Shown: positions 1 to 7,123 of the stretch, piece after piece
Position numbering within the stretch: the first letter of the stretch is position 1
How the letters are laid out: every line of letters begins with the position of its first letter
Source: Nitrospirota bacterium
GTDB taxonomy: Bacteria; Nitrospirota; JAOUDF01
Direction: 5' to 3'
DNA length: 24,029 nucleotides
Assembly (NCBI GenBank): GCA_029859385.1
Contig: JAOUDF010000014.1
Location: 1 to 24,029, forward strand
Made by a program: the position numbers and the translations under genes
Notes under the pieces: generated by a model
What the model was told of the DNA's origin: nothing
Seen by the model: the letters and a program-made list of their open reading frames with translations, nothing else
Databases searched by the model: none

Positions 1-314
1 ATGGCATCGACCGCCTGAACCGGCTTTGTCATCCCGTCTTCCTCGTAGCGGCTTTCGCCGATGCTGACCCTGACGCGGACACCTGCCTTGCCGGCCTTCT
101 CCACCAGCAGGGTCTCGTGGCTTGTGGTCTGTTGTACGCTCTTCTTTCCCGGTATATCGTAATGGTGCGCCTCTTTGACGGTATAGGAGATTTCGGTGTT
201 CGCCGCGGGAGAGAAGGAAAAAACGACCCGCTCTGCCGCCGCGGCAGAGCGAATGTCCAACAGGAATAACCCAATAAACAGCAGTAGTTGACAGCCAATG
301 CGAAGATAATTCAT
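1..314 (-). CDS. Secreted hypothetical protein, 3' end outside the window
   Basis: This frame opens with an ATG at 314-312 and stays open to the window edge (104 codons seen). The N-terminus is a classical signal peptide: a short start (MNYLR), a hydrophobic stretch (IGCQLLLFIGLFLL), then a likely signal peptidase site in SAAAE near residue 27. The mature part starts VVFSFSPAANTEISYTVKEA and looks like beta-rich extracytoplasmic sequence; I recognise no family and assign no function. Its start codon shares one base with the stop of the preceding small membrane-protein gene (TGATG), so it is probably translationally coupled and the third gene of the flavodiiron operon. Codon use matches its neighbours. 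An overlapping frame on the same strand (29-298) is rejected because it has no signal or start context. Confidence 0.7.
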   Translation of the reverse strand, partial: MNYLRIGCQLLLFIGLFLLDIRSAAAAERVVFSFSPAANTEISYTVKEAHHYDIPGKKSVQQTTSHETLLVEKAGKAGVRVRVSIGESRYEEDGMTKPVQAVDA

Positions 315-526
315 CAAAAGTTCCCATAAAAATATGTTACAAACCCGATAGCCAAGCCCGCTATCCCTGCGATAAGACGGCGTTTAAAGACAGCCTCCTC
401 TCCTTGCTCGCGAAGGAACCTCTTCTCCTGACGTGTAAATATCCACCATCGCACTTTGAAGAACCACGCGAGCAACTCGACCATTGCCAGCGCTACGATC
501 ATCGCCCCCAGCACCTTGTGGTTCAC
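314..526 (-). CDS. Small two-helix membrane protein, unknown function
   Basis: The product is 70 residues with a GTG start. Two hydrophobic helices are visible (about residues 5-22 and 50-67), separated by a charged segment rich in Arg, Lys and Glu (RQEKRFLREQGEEAVFKRR), which suggests a cytoplasmic loop and both ends outside. I recognise no family. The GTG overlaps the TAG of the flavodiiron gene by one base (TAGTG), and its own TGA overlaps the next ATG by one base, so the three genes form a tightly coupled operon. That context suggests a membrane partner or an accessory for the flavodiiron protein, but this is only inference. Confidence 0.7.
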   Translation of the reverse strand: MNHKVLGAMIVALAMVELLAWFFKVRWWIFTRQEKRFLREQGEEAVFKRRLIAGIAGLAIGFVTYFYGNF

Positions 527-1749
527 TATCGGCCTCCCGCTACCTCACCGCTCCATATCCCCTGCAGGGCGAGGACGAAGTTCTGGCCGAAGTTTCGGCA
601 CTGCTCCAGGTCGGACTCTCGGATGCTCATCTTCTGCCTCAAACCGTCCTGCAGTATCTCGAACTTCAGGTTCCGGAGTATCTCCTCGACCATCTTCACT
701 GCTTCGCCGCTCCAGCCGTAGCAGCCGAAGACCGCCGCCTTCTTGCCGCGTACGTTGAGAAGGACCAGGCTCGCTATCAGGTCGAATATCGGCTTGGGCG
801 CCTTGGCATTTATGGTAGGGGTGCCCAGTAGTAAGGAGTCGGCCCTTTCAATGGCGTCGATCATCTCACGCATGTCGGCGGTCGCCGCGTCGAACATGAT
901 GACATCGGCCTCCGCCGCCCGAAGCCCTTCGGCTATGGCTTCGGCCATCTGCTGCGTATTCCCGTAGGCCGAACAATAGGCAACGACAACAGATTTCTCT
1001 TCCCGCTTCACCGACTCCACAGCCCTGCGGCGGTACCACTCGATATACTTGCCCGGCATCTCCCGCAGCACGGGGCCATGGGAAGGGGCGATCATGCGGA
1101 TGGGGAGGCCCTTGAGCTTGTCCACTGCGGAGGCGATGTGCTCCGAGAAGGGGCGCATGATATGTTCGTAGTAAAAGATAAAGGCATCCCACGCCTGCGT
1201 CTTGGCCTCGATACTGTCATTGAAGAGCTTCTCGTCGCAGAAGTGGGCGCCGAACACATCGCAGGGGAAGAGGACCTGGTCTTCCACCAGATAGGTGAAC
1301 ATGGTGTCGGGCCAGTGAAGAAAAGGGGTCTGGAAGAAGCGAAGGGTCTTGCCGCCCAGGTCGATCTGGTCGTTATCGCCGACTTCCCGGCTCTTGTAGC
1401 CGTCCCCGATGACGTTCTTGACAAAGCTCCGCGCGGCCCGGGAATGCACCACTTCAGCCTGGGGCGACAGTTTGAGCAGGTCGGGGATGGCGCCGGAATG
1501 GTCGAGCTCAGTGTGGTTGGTGATGATATAGTCGATCTTGTCCGGCGGGTGCAGGGCGCGGATCTTTTCAATGAACAGATCGGCGAATTCAGGTTTTACG
1601 GCATCGATGACCGCCGTCGTCTCCCCCTTGATCAGGTAGGAATTGTAGCAGGTTCCGAATTCAGTGGGGATGATGATGTCGAAGATCTTCAGGTCAGGGT
1701 CGAGGGCGCCCACCCAGTGGACATTTTTGGCGATTTCCATCGTTTTCAT
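526..1749 (-). CDS. A-type flavodiiron protein (FprA-like), O2/NO reductase
   Basis: This is a cytosolic flavodiiron protein of 407 residues, the usual size for the class without extra C-terminal domains. Residues 1 to about 245 are the metallo-beta-lactamase-like diiron domain with every ligand of the family in place: His79, Glu81 and Asp83 in HTELDH, His145, Asp164 and His224. The flavodoxin domain starts near residue 253, with the FMN phosphate loop CSAYGNTQ at 259-266. Such enzymes reduce O2 to water or NO to N2O with electrons from rubredoxin or a similar donor; the sequence does not say which substrate is preferred. The start is set by AGGAGG five bases ahead of the ATG; a second in-frame ATG three codons on is less well placed. 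It heads a minus-strand operon with two small genes and diverges from the glycosyltransferase gene. An oxidative or nitrosative stress role would suit an anaerobe. Confidence 0.93.
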   Translation of the reverse strand: MKTMEIAKNVHWVGALDPDLKIFDIIIPTEFGTCYNSYLIKGETTAVIDAVKPEFADLFIEKIRALHPPDKIDYIITNHTELDHSGAIPDLLKLSPQAEVVHSRAARSFVKNVIGDGYKSREVGDNDQIDLGGKTLRFFQTPFLHWPDTMFTYLVEDQVLFPCDVFGAHFCDEKLFNDSIEAKTQAWDAFIFYYEHIMRPFSEHIASAVDKLKGLPIRMIAPSHGPVLREMPGKYIEWYRRRAVESVKREEKSVVVAYCSAYGNTQQMAEAIAEGLRAAEADVIMFDAATADMREMIDAIERADSLLLGTPTINAKAPKPIFDLIASLVLLNVRGKKAAVFGCYGWSGEAVKMVEEILRNLKFEILQDGLRQKMSIRESDLEQCRNFGQNFVLALQGIWSGEVAGGR

Positions 1750-1850
1750 GCAGCCTCCTGTTGGGGACTTGACTTGTCTGGTAACAATGTTTCAATCTTA
1801 CCCGCTGGAGATCGCCTTAGCAAGTTATACAGAGTTGGAACCGGAAATAC

Positions 1851-2531
1851 ATGGAAAATATATCGATTATCATCCCTGCCCTCAACGAAGAGGAGGTAGT
1901 GGGGCGCACCCTCGATGCCTTGGCTTCCATTGGTGAAATGGTGGAGGTTATCGTGGCCGACGGCGGAAGCGTTGATTCCACGAAAACTCTTGCTGCCACA
2001 CTGTCTCGCGTGATAGATGCCCCGCGGGGTCGTGCCCGGCAGATGAACGCAGGGGCAAAAGCGGCGTCGGGCGATATCCTCCTCTTTCTCCATGCCGATT
2101 CAGTCCTGCCCGAAGGGGCTTTCGGCGAGATACGGCGGATTTTAAGCGACCCGGCGGTGGCAGGCGGCGGGTTCTCCCTCAGGTTCGACGATCCGGCGTA
2201 CTCGTTCCGCCTCATCGAGAACGGTTCTAACTGGCGCGCCCGGTGTCTTGGTCTTGTCTTCGGCGACCAGGGGATATTCGTTCGGCGGTCTGTTTTCGAG
2301 AGACTGAATGGATTCCGGGAAATTACCCTCATGGAGGACTGGGACTTCAGCCGCAGGCTGGGCAGAGAGGGGAGGGTGGTTGTCTCCGTCCTGCCGATAA
2401 CCACATCATCGCGGCGATTCCGGCGTTACGGGGTCTGGCGGACTGTCTGGCGCATGCAGGTGATCAAGGCGCTCTACCTGCTCGGGGTGGCGCCGGAGCG
2501 GCTCAGTCGGATTTATGAGAAGCGGCCATGA
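1851..2531 (+). CDS. Family 2 glycosyltransferase, rSAM/selenodomain-associated type 2 group
   Basis: The product is 226 residues. It begins with the GT-A opening ISIIIPALNEEEVVGRTL, followed by VIVADGGSVDST near residue 33, the nucleotide-sugar/metal motif LHADS at about 80-84 and MEDWDFSRR near residue 163. This short GT-A layout, with the RGRARQMNAGA stretch, matches the group annotated as rSAM/selenodomain-associated transferase 2; its acceptor and donor are not known, and no radical SAM partner is seen here. No membrane segment is evident, so it is probably cytosolic. The ribosome site is weak (a GGAA ahead of the ATG). It diverges from the flavodiiron operon across about 100 bases, and its last 29 bases overlap the end of ribF on the other strand. 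Confidence 0.85.
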   Translation: MENISIIIPALNEEEVVGRTLDALASIGEMVEVIVADGGSVDSTKTLAATLSRVIDAPRGRARQMNAGAKAASGDILLFLHADSVLPEGAFGEIRRILSDPAVAGGGFSLRFDDPAYSFRLIENGSNWRARCLGLVFGDQGIFVRRSVFERLNGFREITLMEDWDFSRRLGREGRVVVSVLPITTSSRRFRRYGVWRTVWRMQVIKALYLLGVAPERLSRIYEKRP

Positions 2532-3459
2532 CGGGGTTTTGAGCCAGCAGCAGCCGGGCGATCTCCACATCGGCCCTGATCTGTTGCACCAGCTGGTCGA
2601 CAGTGTCGAACTTCCGTTCTTCACGAATCCGCTCGACAAAGTGGATCCGGACCTGTTTTTGGTAAATCGCGTCATGGAAATCGAAGATGTGGACCTCGTA
2701 GTTCATCCCCCCTTCGCCAAAGGTGGGATTGGTCCCAAGGTTGGCCGCTCCTTCATACCACCTGCCCTCCACTTCCACAAAGACCGCGTAAACGCCGTCG
2801 CGGGGGGTGAGCTCGTTGGGGGTGCGTATATTGGCGGTGGGAAAGCCCAGCGAGTGCCCCCTCCCCGCGCCGCCGATTACCTCTCCTTCTATGGAATAGT
2901 GGCGGCCCAGCAGCCTTGCCGCCCCGGCCATGTCGCCCCTGGCAAGACAATCCCGCACCCGGGTACTGCTGACTACCTGCCCGTCCAGCAGAAATGGCTC
3001 CTCTACGGTTACCGTGAACCCCAGTTTCCCGCCCAGCTCCTCAAGTAACGAAATTGTACCTTTCCGCCCCTTGCCGAAGGCGTAATCGGGCCCCACATGA
3101 ATCTCCGCCGGCCCTATCTTTTCCCAGAGGATTTTCTCCACGAACAGGGCGGGCTCCATCTCGGCGAACGACTGGGTAAATTCGGCGAGGACAAGCATGT
3201 CGATGCCGGTGTCTTCGATGAGCTGCTCTCGTCGGGCAGGGGTGTTGAGAAGAAGGGGGCTCTTTTCAGGGGTTATTACCTTGAGGGGGTGCGGCTCAAA
3301 AGTGAATACTACCGAGGTGCCGCCGAGGTCTCTGGCCCGCTTGCGGATTTTCTGAAAGATCGACCGGTGTCCCAGGTGCACCCCGTCGAAGTTTCCCAGG
3401 GTCACCACAGGCCGGGGAATGTTTTGGGGAATCTGGGCAATGCCGCGGACAATCCTCAT
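2503..3459 (-). CDS. ribF: Bifunctional riboflavin kinase/FMN adenylyltransferase
   Basis: RibF makes FMN and then FAD from riboflavin with two ATP. It is 318 residues, normal for bacterial RibF. The N-terminal adenylyltransferase shows GNFDGVHLGH at 22-31, FTFEPHP near 52, GPDYAFGKGRKG near 123 and the STRVR signature near 165. The C-terminal flavokinase shows the GHSLGFPTANI motif around 201-211 and the closing YEVHIFDF...VRIHFVERIREERKF region. AAGGAG lies six bases ahead of the ATG. A sigma-70-type promoter lies directly upstream. The stop lies inside the convergent glycosyltransferase gene. It supplies cofactor to many flavoproteins, including the nearby flavodiiron protein, but nothing links the two specifically. 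Confidence 0.97.
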   Translation of the reverse strand: MRIVRGIAQIPQNIPRPVVTLGNFDGVHLGHRSIFQKIRKRARDLGGTSVVFTFEPHPLKVITPEKSPLLLNTPARREQLIEDTGIDMLVLAEFTQSFAEMEPALFVEKILWEKIGPAEIHVGPDYAFGKGRKGTISLLEELGGKLGFTVTVEEPFLLDGQVVSSTRVRDCLARGDMAGAARLLGRHYSIEGEVIGGAGRGHSLGFPTANIRTPNELTPRDGVYAVFVEVEGRWYEGAANLGTNPTFGEGGMNYEVHIFDFHDAIYQKQVRIHFVERIREERKFDTVDQLVQQIRADVEIARLLLAQNPVMAASHKSD

Positions 3460-3481
3460 ATTTCTCCTTGCAAATGCCGAA

Positions 3482-3510
3482 AATATCTCACAAACTTACT
3501 GGCATGTCAA
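3482..3510 (-). promoter_or_regulatory. Sigma-70-type promoter for ribF
   Basis: On the minus strand TTGACA (3510-3505) is a perfect -35 box, followed by a 17-base spacer and GATATT (3487-3482), a 4/6 match to the -10 consensus. Transcription would start near 3475, about 16 bases before the ribF ATG, so the ribosome site AAGGAG would be in a short leader. Confidence 0.6.
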
Positions 3511-3539
3511 TCCGGGCAGAGGGGTTTGGGGAGAGGTGC

Positions 3540-3555
3540 TGGCCTGCTCTTTGCA
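3540..3555 (+). promoter_or_regulatory. Sigma-54 (RpoN) type promoter before the TPR gene
   Basis: The bases TGGCCTG-N4-TTGCA fit the -24/-12 consensus TGGCACG-N4-TTGCW at all but two positions, with GG and GC the required ten bases apart. Transcription would start near 3566, about 50 bases before the ATG of the small TPR gene. No obvious enhancer palindrome was found in the short stretch upstream, which also holds the divergent ribF promoter. Confidence 0.5.
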
Positions 3556-3616
3556 ATTCGTTGGTAAAGAGGGAACCGTAGCCGGACATGCCTACGGACA
3601 CAAAAGGGGGACTATT

Positions 3617-3934
3617 ATGAAATTCTTTATCTGCCTGCTATTCGCCGCTTTCTGCGTCTTGCCCGCCACTCACGCCATTGCCGGCGATGTATTCGATACA
3701 AAAGCCGCCCAGGGGTATATCAATAAGGGCCGCTCTCTTATGCTAAAGAAGCAGTACGACAAGGCAATCGAGGAGTTCAATGAGGCCCTTGCCATAGACC
3801 CCGACAGCGCCGAGGCGATGTACCTGAAAGGGTATTCCCGCTATGAACAGCGGAAGATGCCGATGGCCTACGATGATTTTTCGGGGGCCTATGAGACGGA
3901 CTGGAATTACGCTCCGGCGGGGAAAAAGAAGTAA
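3617..3934 (+). CDS. Small secreted TPR protein
   Basis: The product is 105 residues. Residues 1 to about 22 are a signal peptide (MKFFICLLFAAFCVLP, then THAIA before GDVF). The rest holds about one and a half tetratricopeptide repeats: GYINKGRSLMLKKQYDKAIE with FNEALAIDPDSAEAMYLKGY is a textbook TPR. Two repeats are too few for a full superhelix, so it probably binds a partner protein in the periplasm. The reading frame extends upstream, but the chosen ATG has AAAGGGGG six bases ahead and is the only one that puts the signal peptide at the N-terminus. The gene stands alone, behind a sigma-54-like promoter, and converges with the surA-like gene at a 15-base gap. Specific role unknown. Confidence 0.8.
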   Translation: MKFFICLLFAAFCVLPATHAIAGDVFDTKAAQGYINKGRSLMLKKQYDKAIEEFNEALAIDPDSAEAMYLKGYSRYEQRKMPMAYDDFSGAYETDWNYAPAGKKK

Positions 3935-3949
3935 GCCGGGTCGCCGACG

Positions 3950-4939
3950 TCACATCCTGATATCGATAAATGCCTTGCTTCTCAGGTCGCCGATAAAGGC
4001 CGTAAAGAGCTTCTCAAGCTGTTCGTTCTTCAACCTGTTGTCGATCTCGGCCCTAACCTCCTCCAGCGGGCGTTGATGGCCGGTCTCTACCTTCAGTACC
4101 TTCACGAGATGAACCCCGTTCTCGCTCCAGACCGGCTCGCTGACCTGACCTTCCTTGAGCTCTGAAACCACCTTGTCCAGGGCGGGCATCAGCTCTCCCG
4201 GCTTGAAGAGGCCCATATCGCCGCCGTGCTCGGCCGACGGGTCTTCGGAATATTTGGCCGCCAGTCCTTCAAAACTCTCGCCGTCTTTAAGGCGCTGCTG
4301 TATTTCGCTTATCTTCCCCATTACCCGGGCCACGGCGTCGGAGCCGCCCAGGATGGAGAGGTGCAGGAATATCTGCTGGACCCTCGTCCCCGAGTCGACC
4401 CAGAACTCCTTCCCGGACGATTTGTAGTAGTTTTCTATATCCTTCTCCGTCACCACAACCTTCGAGTTGACCTCCTGCTCCACCAGTTTCACGATGGTAA
4501 GGAACTCCCATATCTGGGCACGAAATTCGGTCGGCGTCATCTTCTGGACGGTGATTACCTGGCGGAGTCCTTCGTCGTCCAGCCCCATCTGTTTTTTCAT
4601 GTCCGCGATAGAGCTTTCCACCTCTTCGTCACCGGTAGCGATCCCGAGACGTTTTGCCTCCTGAAGCTGAAGCTTCTTTTCCACCAGGTCCCGAAGAATC
4701 CTCTTGTGCAGGTCGTTGATTGCCAGCTCCCTTTCCTGCCCCTGTAACTTCTTGATTATCTCGACCGTCTCTCCTTCCGCCTCCTTGGTGACATCGCTGA
4801 AGGTGATCGGTTCATTGTTGACCAGCGCCACGACGCGGTCGACGACAATATCCGCCATGGCAGGCATGGCAGGCACAAGGATGGGGAAGAGCAGCAGGAG
4901 AAGAACAAAAAGACGGTAGAATAACGGTCTGATAGTCAT
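3950..4939 (-). CDS. SurA-type periplasmic chaperone/peptidyl-prolyl isomerase
   Basis: This is a periplasmic foldase for outer-membrane proteins, 329 residues from the chosen start. Residues 1-29 are a signal peptide (MTIRPLFYRLFVLLLLLFP, ending AMA before DIVVDRVVALVNNEPIT, the usual SurA mature start). The SurA N-terminal helical domain fills about 30-170, and one parvulin rotamase domain about 185-285 (VQQIFLHL, LAAKYSEDPSAEHGGDMGLF, VWSENGVHLVKVL). E. coli SurA has two parvulin domains; this one has a single domain, common in this lineage. The frame is open for 39 more codons upstream, but that would bury the signal peptide; neither start has a good ribosome site. It follows the PpiC-like lipoprotein gene on the same strand, as in related genomes, and is probably co-transcribed. 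Confidence 0.87.
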   Translation of the reverse strand: MTIRPLFYRLFVLLLLLFPILVPAMPAMADIVVDRVVALVNNEPITFSDVTKEAEGETVEIIKKLQGQERELAINDLHKRILRDLVEKKLQLQEAKRLGIATGDEEVESSIADMKKQMGLDDEGLRQVITVQKMTPTEFRAQIWEFLTIVKLVEQEVNSKVVVTEKDIENYYKSSGKEFWVDSGTRVQQIFLHLSILGGSDAVARVMGKISEIQQRLKDGESFEGLAAKYSEDPSAEHGGDMGLFKPGELMPALDKVVSELKEGQVSEPVWSENGVHLVKVLKVETGHQRPLEEVRAEIDNRLKNEQLEKLFTAFIGDLRSKAFIDIRM

Positions 4940-5065
4940 GGATTGTTCAGTGTCGAGCAGGGGTTCAGCGGGGTTAAGCGGTCTGGCGGTCTGGTACCTT
5001 AAAGGCCGGCCCCCGCCATCGGCTTTGTGACGGGGACCGGCATGCTGCAAACGCATTCGGCCGCT

Positions 5066-5965
5066 CTACTGCTTCTCGGCGGGCAGGCCGTGAGGAGAGG
5101 CCTCCCCCGTGGGCAGCGCCGTCACTTCTTTTTCGTTGATGGTAATCTTGGCCGTCTTCTTGAGCTCGGCAACCCGTGCGTCGAATATCTCCTTCTGCTT
5201 CTTGCGGGCAAGATTGATCCTCAACTGTGGTGCTATCTTCTCGAACTCCAGGTTCGGGCCGACTCTGCGGTCCACTACCTTGATGATATGGAAGCCGTAC
5301 TGGGTCTTGATGGGGCCGCTCACCTCGCCTGTTTTTGCGTTCACCACGGCCGCCTCGAACTCAGGCACCATCTGGCCCTTGCGGAAATAACCCAGGTCGC
5401 CGCCGTTGTTCCGGCTGCCCGGGTCCTGGGAGAACTTCTTCGCCAGCTTGTCAAAGGCCTCGCCCTTCTTGATCTTCGCAAGGACTTCGTTCGCCTGCTC
5501 TTCGCTCTTTACGAGGATATGGCTGGCCTTGATCTCTTCCTGTCCTTTGAACTCGTCGGGATGGCCGTCAAAGTATGCCTTGGCGTCAGCCTCGGTTACC
5601 TGGGCCTGTTTCTCGATCTCACCGCGCAGGTAGGTATCGAGGACCACCTTGCGGGTCATGTCATCGATCTTCGCCCTGATCTCGGCCTGTTTGTCCACGC
5701 CTTTCTTGAGCGCCTCCTGATAGAACAGCTCCTGGATTACCAGATAGTCGAGGAAGTCCCTGTTTCCCTTGTCTCCCGAGAAGCCGCCCCGAGCATACTC
5801 CGGAAGCTCGCCCTGCTGACGCTTGAAGTCGTCGACGGTGATCTTCGAACTTCCAACCTCGGCCAGCACCGGCCCGCTCTTCGCCGGGGCGTTGTCCATG
5901 GGAGACTTGCTGCAACCCGCCGCCAGAGCGGCCACGGAAAGGCATATTACAAGGTACTGCTTCAT
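5066..5965 (-). CDS. PpiC/PrsA-type parvulin lipoprotein
   Basis: This is a 299-residue peptidyl-prolyl isomerase anchored by lipid. The signal peptide ends in the lipobox LAAGC with Cys18 as lipidation site. A SurA_N-like helical region follows (about 35-150), then one parvulin domain (about 150-250) with ASHILVKSEEQA, LAKKFSQDPGSRNNGGDLGYF and TQYGFHIIKVVD. The frame is open 20 codons further upstream, but AGGAGG five bases before the ATG at 5965 and the signal peptide fix this start. The C-terminal tail is Lys/Glu-rich and then low-complexity. It probably works with the SurA-like protein 127 bases downstream in folding exported proteins. Confidence 0.9.
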   Translation of the reverse strand: MKQYLVICLSVAALAAGCSKSPMDNAPAKSGPVLAEVGSSKITVDDFKRQQGELPEYARGGFSGDKGNRDFLDYLVIQELFYQEALKKGVDKQAEIRAKIDDMTRKVVLDTYLRGEIEKQAQVTEADAKAYFDGHPDEFKGQEEIKASHILVKSEEQANEVLAKIKKGEAFDKLAKKFSQDPGSRNNGGDLGYFRKGQMVPEFEAAVVNAKTGEVSGPIKTQYGFHIIKVVDRRVGPNLEFEKIAPQLRINLARKKQKEIFDARVAELKKTAKITINEKEVTALPTGEASPHGLPAEKQ

Positions 5966-6003
5966 CTGTCCTCCTGAAACGAATGGGATGTGATTTTGCT
6001 TGG

Positions 6004-6044
6004 AAAAACAGACAGTTTTTAGCACAGCGAGACGATTTCTGCAA
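6004..6044 (-). promoter_or_regulatory. Possible promoter with AT-rich palindrome before the PpiC-like gene
   Basis: On the minus strand TTGCAG (6044-6039), a 17-base spacer and TAAAAA (6021-6016) form a moderate sigma-70-type match. A palindrome, AAAAAC-N5-GTTTTT at 6004-6020, overlaps the -10 box and could be an operator. The gap between the antiporter and the PpiC-like gene (127 bases) allows a separate promoter, but both boxes are only partial matches. Confidence 0.3.
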
Positions 6045-6092
6045 GGGATTTCAGGGGAGATGAAGGGGCCGTACCGCGAGGTTAAGCTTCTA

Positions 6093-7061
6093 TTATCCGA
6101 AGACGCTGATTACGAGGTAGGTGGTATAACCGATGTAACAGGCCAGCAAAGCTGTACCCGCGGGCCTGTTGATCCTGCCGGCTCCGCCAAAGCCGTAACC
6201 GATGATGAAAAGAGACACCGTCAGTGCAGACATGACTACAATGTCCCGGTTGAAAACCTCCGGCCCTGCAGCCACCGGCGTAATCGTGCCCGCGATCCCC
6301 ACCACTGCCAGGGTGTTGAACATGTTGGAGCCGATAACGTTGCCGAGAGTGATCTCGTGCTCACCCTTGCGGGTGGCAATGATCGACGAGGCCAGTTCGG
6401 GCAGCGATGTCCCTACCGCCACGATGGTGAGGCCGATAATCAGGTCGCTCACGCCGAAGCCGCGGGCAATTTCGACGGCGCCCCAGACCAGCATGCGGGA
6501 ACTGGCGATAAGGGCCACAAGACCTGCGACGAACCAGAAGACAGCCCAGCGCAACGGCATGACATGGGCTTCCAGCTCATGCTCGATTTCACTGCCCAGG
6601 GCATCGACCTTTTTCCGCATCCCCTGCCATATACTCCAGCCCATCAACCCGGCAAAGACCATCAGAAGCACGATGGCATCAAGGCGGGAAACCTCGCCAT
6701 CCCACACCTGAAAAGCCGCCAGGGCCGTGATGGCGGCAAGGATCGGCAATTCCTTTTTCAGCACCTGGGAGTGAACCGCAATGGGGCTGATCAGCGCCGT
6801 CAATCCAAGAATAAGCGCGATGTTCGCAATGTTTGAGCCGTATGCATTGCCGAGGGCGAGGCCCGGGTTCCCCTGCGAGGCCGCCAGCGCCGATACCACC
6901 ATTTCTGGGGCCGACGTCCCGAAGCCGACAAGCACCATGCCGATCAGCAGCGGCGGCATGCCGAAAGAGCGGGCGATCGACACCGAACCTTCCACAAAGC
7001 GGTCGGCACTCCAGACCAGGAGCGCCAGGCCCAAAACAACGGCGAGAAAAGCCAGGGTCAT
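6093..7061 (-). CDS. CaCA-family Ca2+/cation antiporter (YrbG-like)
   Basis: This is an inner-membrane antiporter of 322 residues, a normal size for prokaryotic sodium/calcium exchangers. Its two inverted halves each carry an alpha-repeat: GFGTSAPEMVVS with GNAYGSNIANIALILG near residues 47-88, and AVGTSLPELASS with GNVIGSNMFNTLAVVG near 216-257. The acidic ion-binding glutamates in SAPE and SLPE are present. About ten hydrophobic helices are visible, with a charged loop of about 25 residues (MRKKVDALGSEIEHELEAH) between the halves. The transported ions cannot be told from sequence. It sits between mfd and the PpiC-like gene, 62 bases after mfd. It lacks its own ribosome site but overlaps a short upstream frame that has one. 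Confidence 0.92.
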   Translation of the reverse strand: MTLAFLAVVLGLALLVWSADRFVEGSVSIARSFGMPPLLIGMVLVGFGTSAPEMVVSALAASQGNPGLALGNAYGSNIANIALILGLTALISPIAVHSQVLKKELPILAAITALAAFQVWDGEVSRLDAIVLLMVFAGLMGWSIWQGMRKKVDALGSEIEHELEAHVMPLRWAVFWFVAGLVALIASSRMLVWGAVEIARGFGVSDLIIGLTIVAVGTSLPELASSIIATRKGEHEITLGNVIGSNMFNTLAVVGIAGTITPVAAGPEVFNRDIVVMSALTVSLFIIGYGFGGAGRINRPAGTALLACYIGYTTYLVISVFG

Positions 7062-7084
7062 GATTGGTGACGAGCCTTATTCAT
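7058..7084 (-). CDS. Possible 8-residue leader peptide coupled to the antiporter gene
   Basis: An ATG at 7084-7082 opens an eight-codon frame (MNKARHQS) whose TGA overlaps the antiporter ATG in an ATGA junction. GAGAGG lies seven bases before this ATG, while the antiporter itself has no ribosome site at a usable distance. Translation of the leader could therefore deliver ribosomes to the antiporter start. It may equally be chance; only start, ribosome site and overlap support it. Confidence 0.3.
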   Translation of the reverse strand: MNKARHQS

Positions 7085-7123
7085 TTGAGTGCCTCTCGGT
7101 AAGGTTGCAAAACAGGGTTGCCT

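Noticed and set aside
29..298. 89-codon minus-strand frame at the left edge
   Set aside because: It overlaps, in another phase, the signal-peptide gene that is coupled to its neighbour; its Arg/Pro-rich product looks out of frame.
1769..1796. TTGACT and TTGAAA hexamers in the gap between the flavodiiron and glycosyltransferase genes as promoters
   Set aside because: No acceptable -10 box at 16-18 bases on either strand.
1078..1899. 273-codon plus-strand frame opposite the flavodiiron gene
   Set aside because: The minus-strand frame carries every diiron ligand; this one is its complement.
3496..3512. TGGCATG near the ribF promoter as a second sigma-54 site
   Set aside because: The -12 part is missing; the better match is at 3540-3555.
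4940..5056. 39-codon upstream extension of the SurA-like gene
   Set aside because: It would place the signal peptide internally and the extra residues do not resemble any SurA start.
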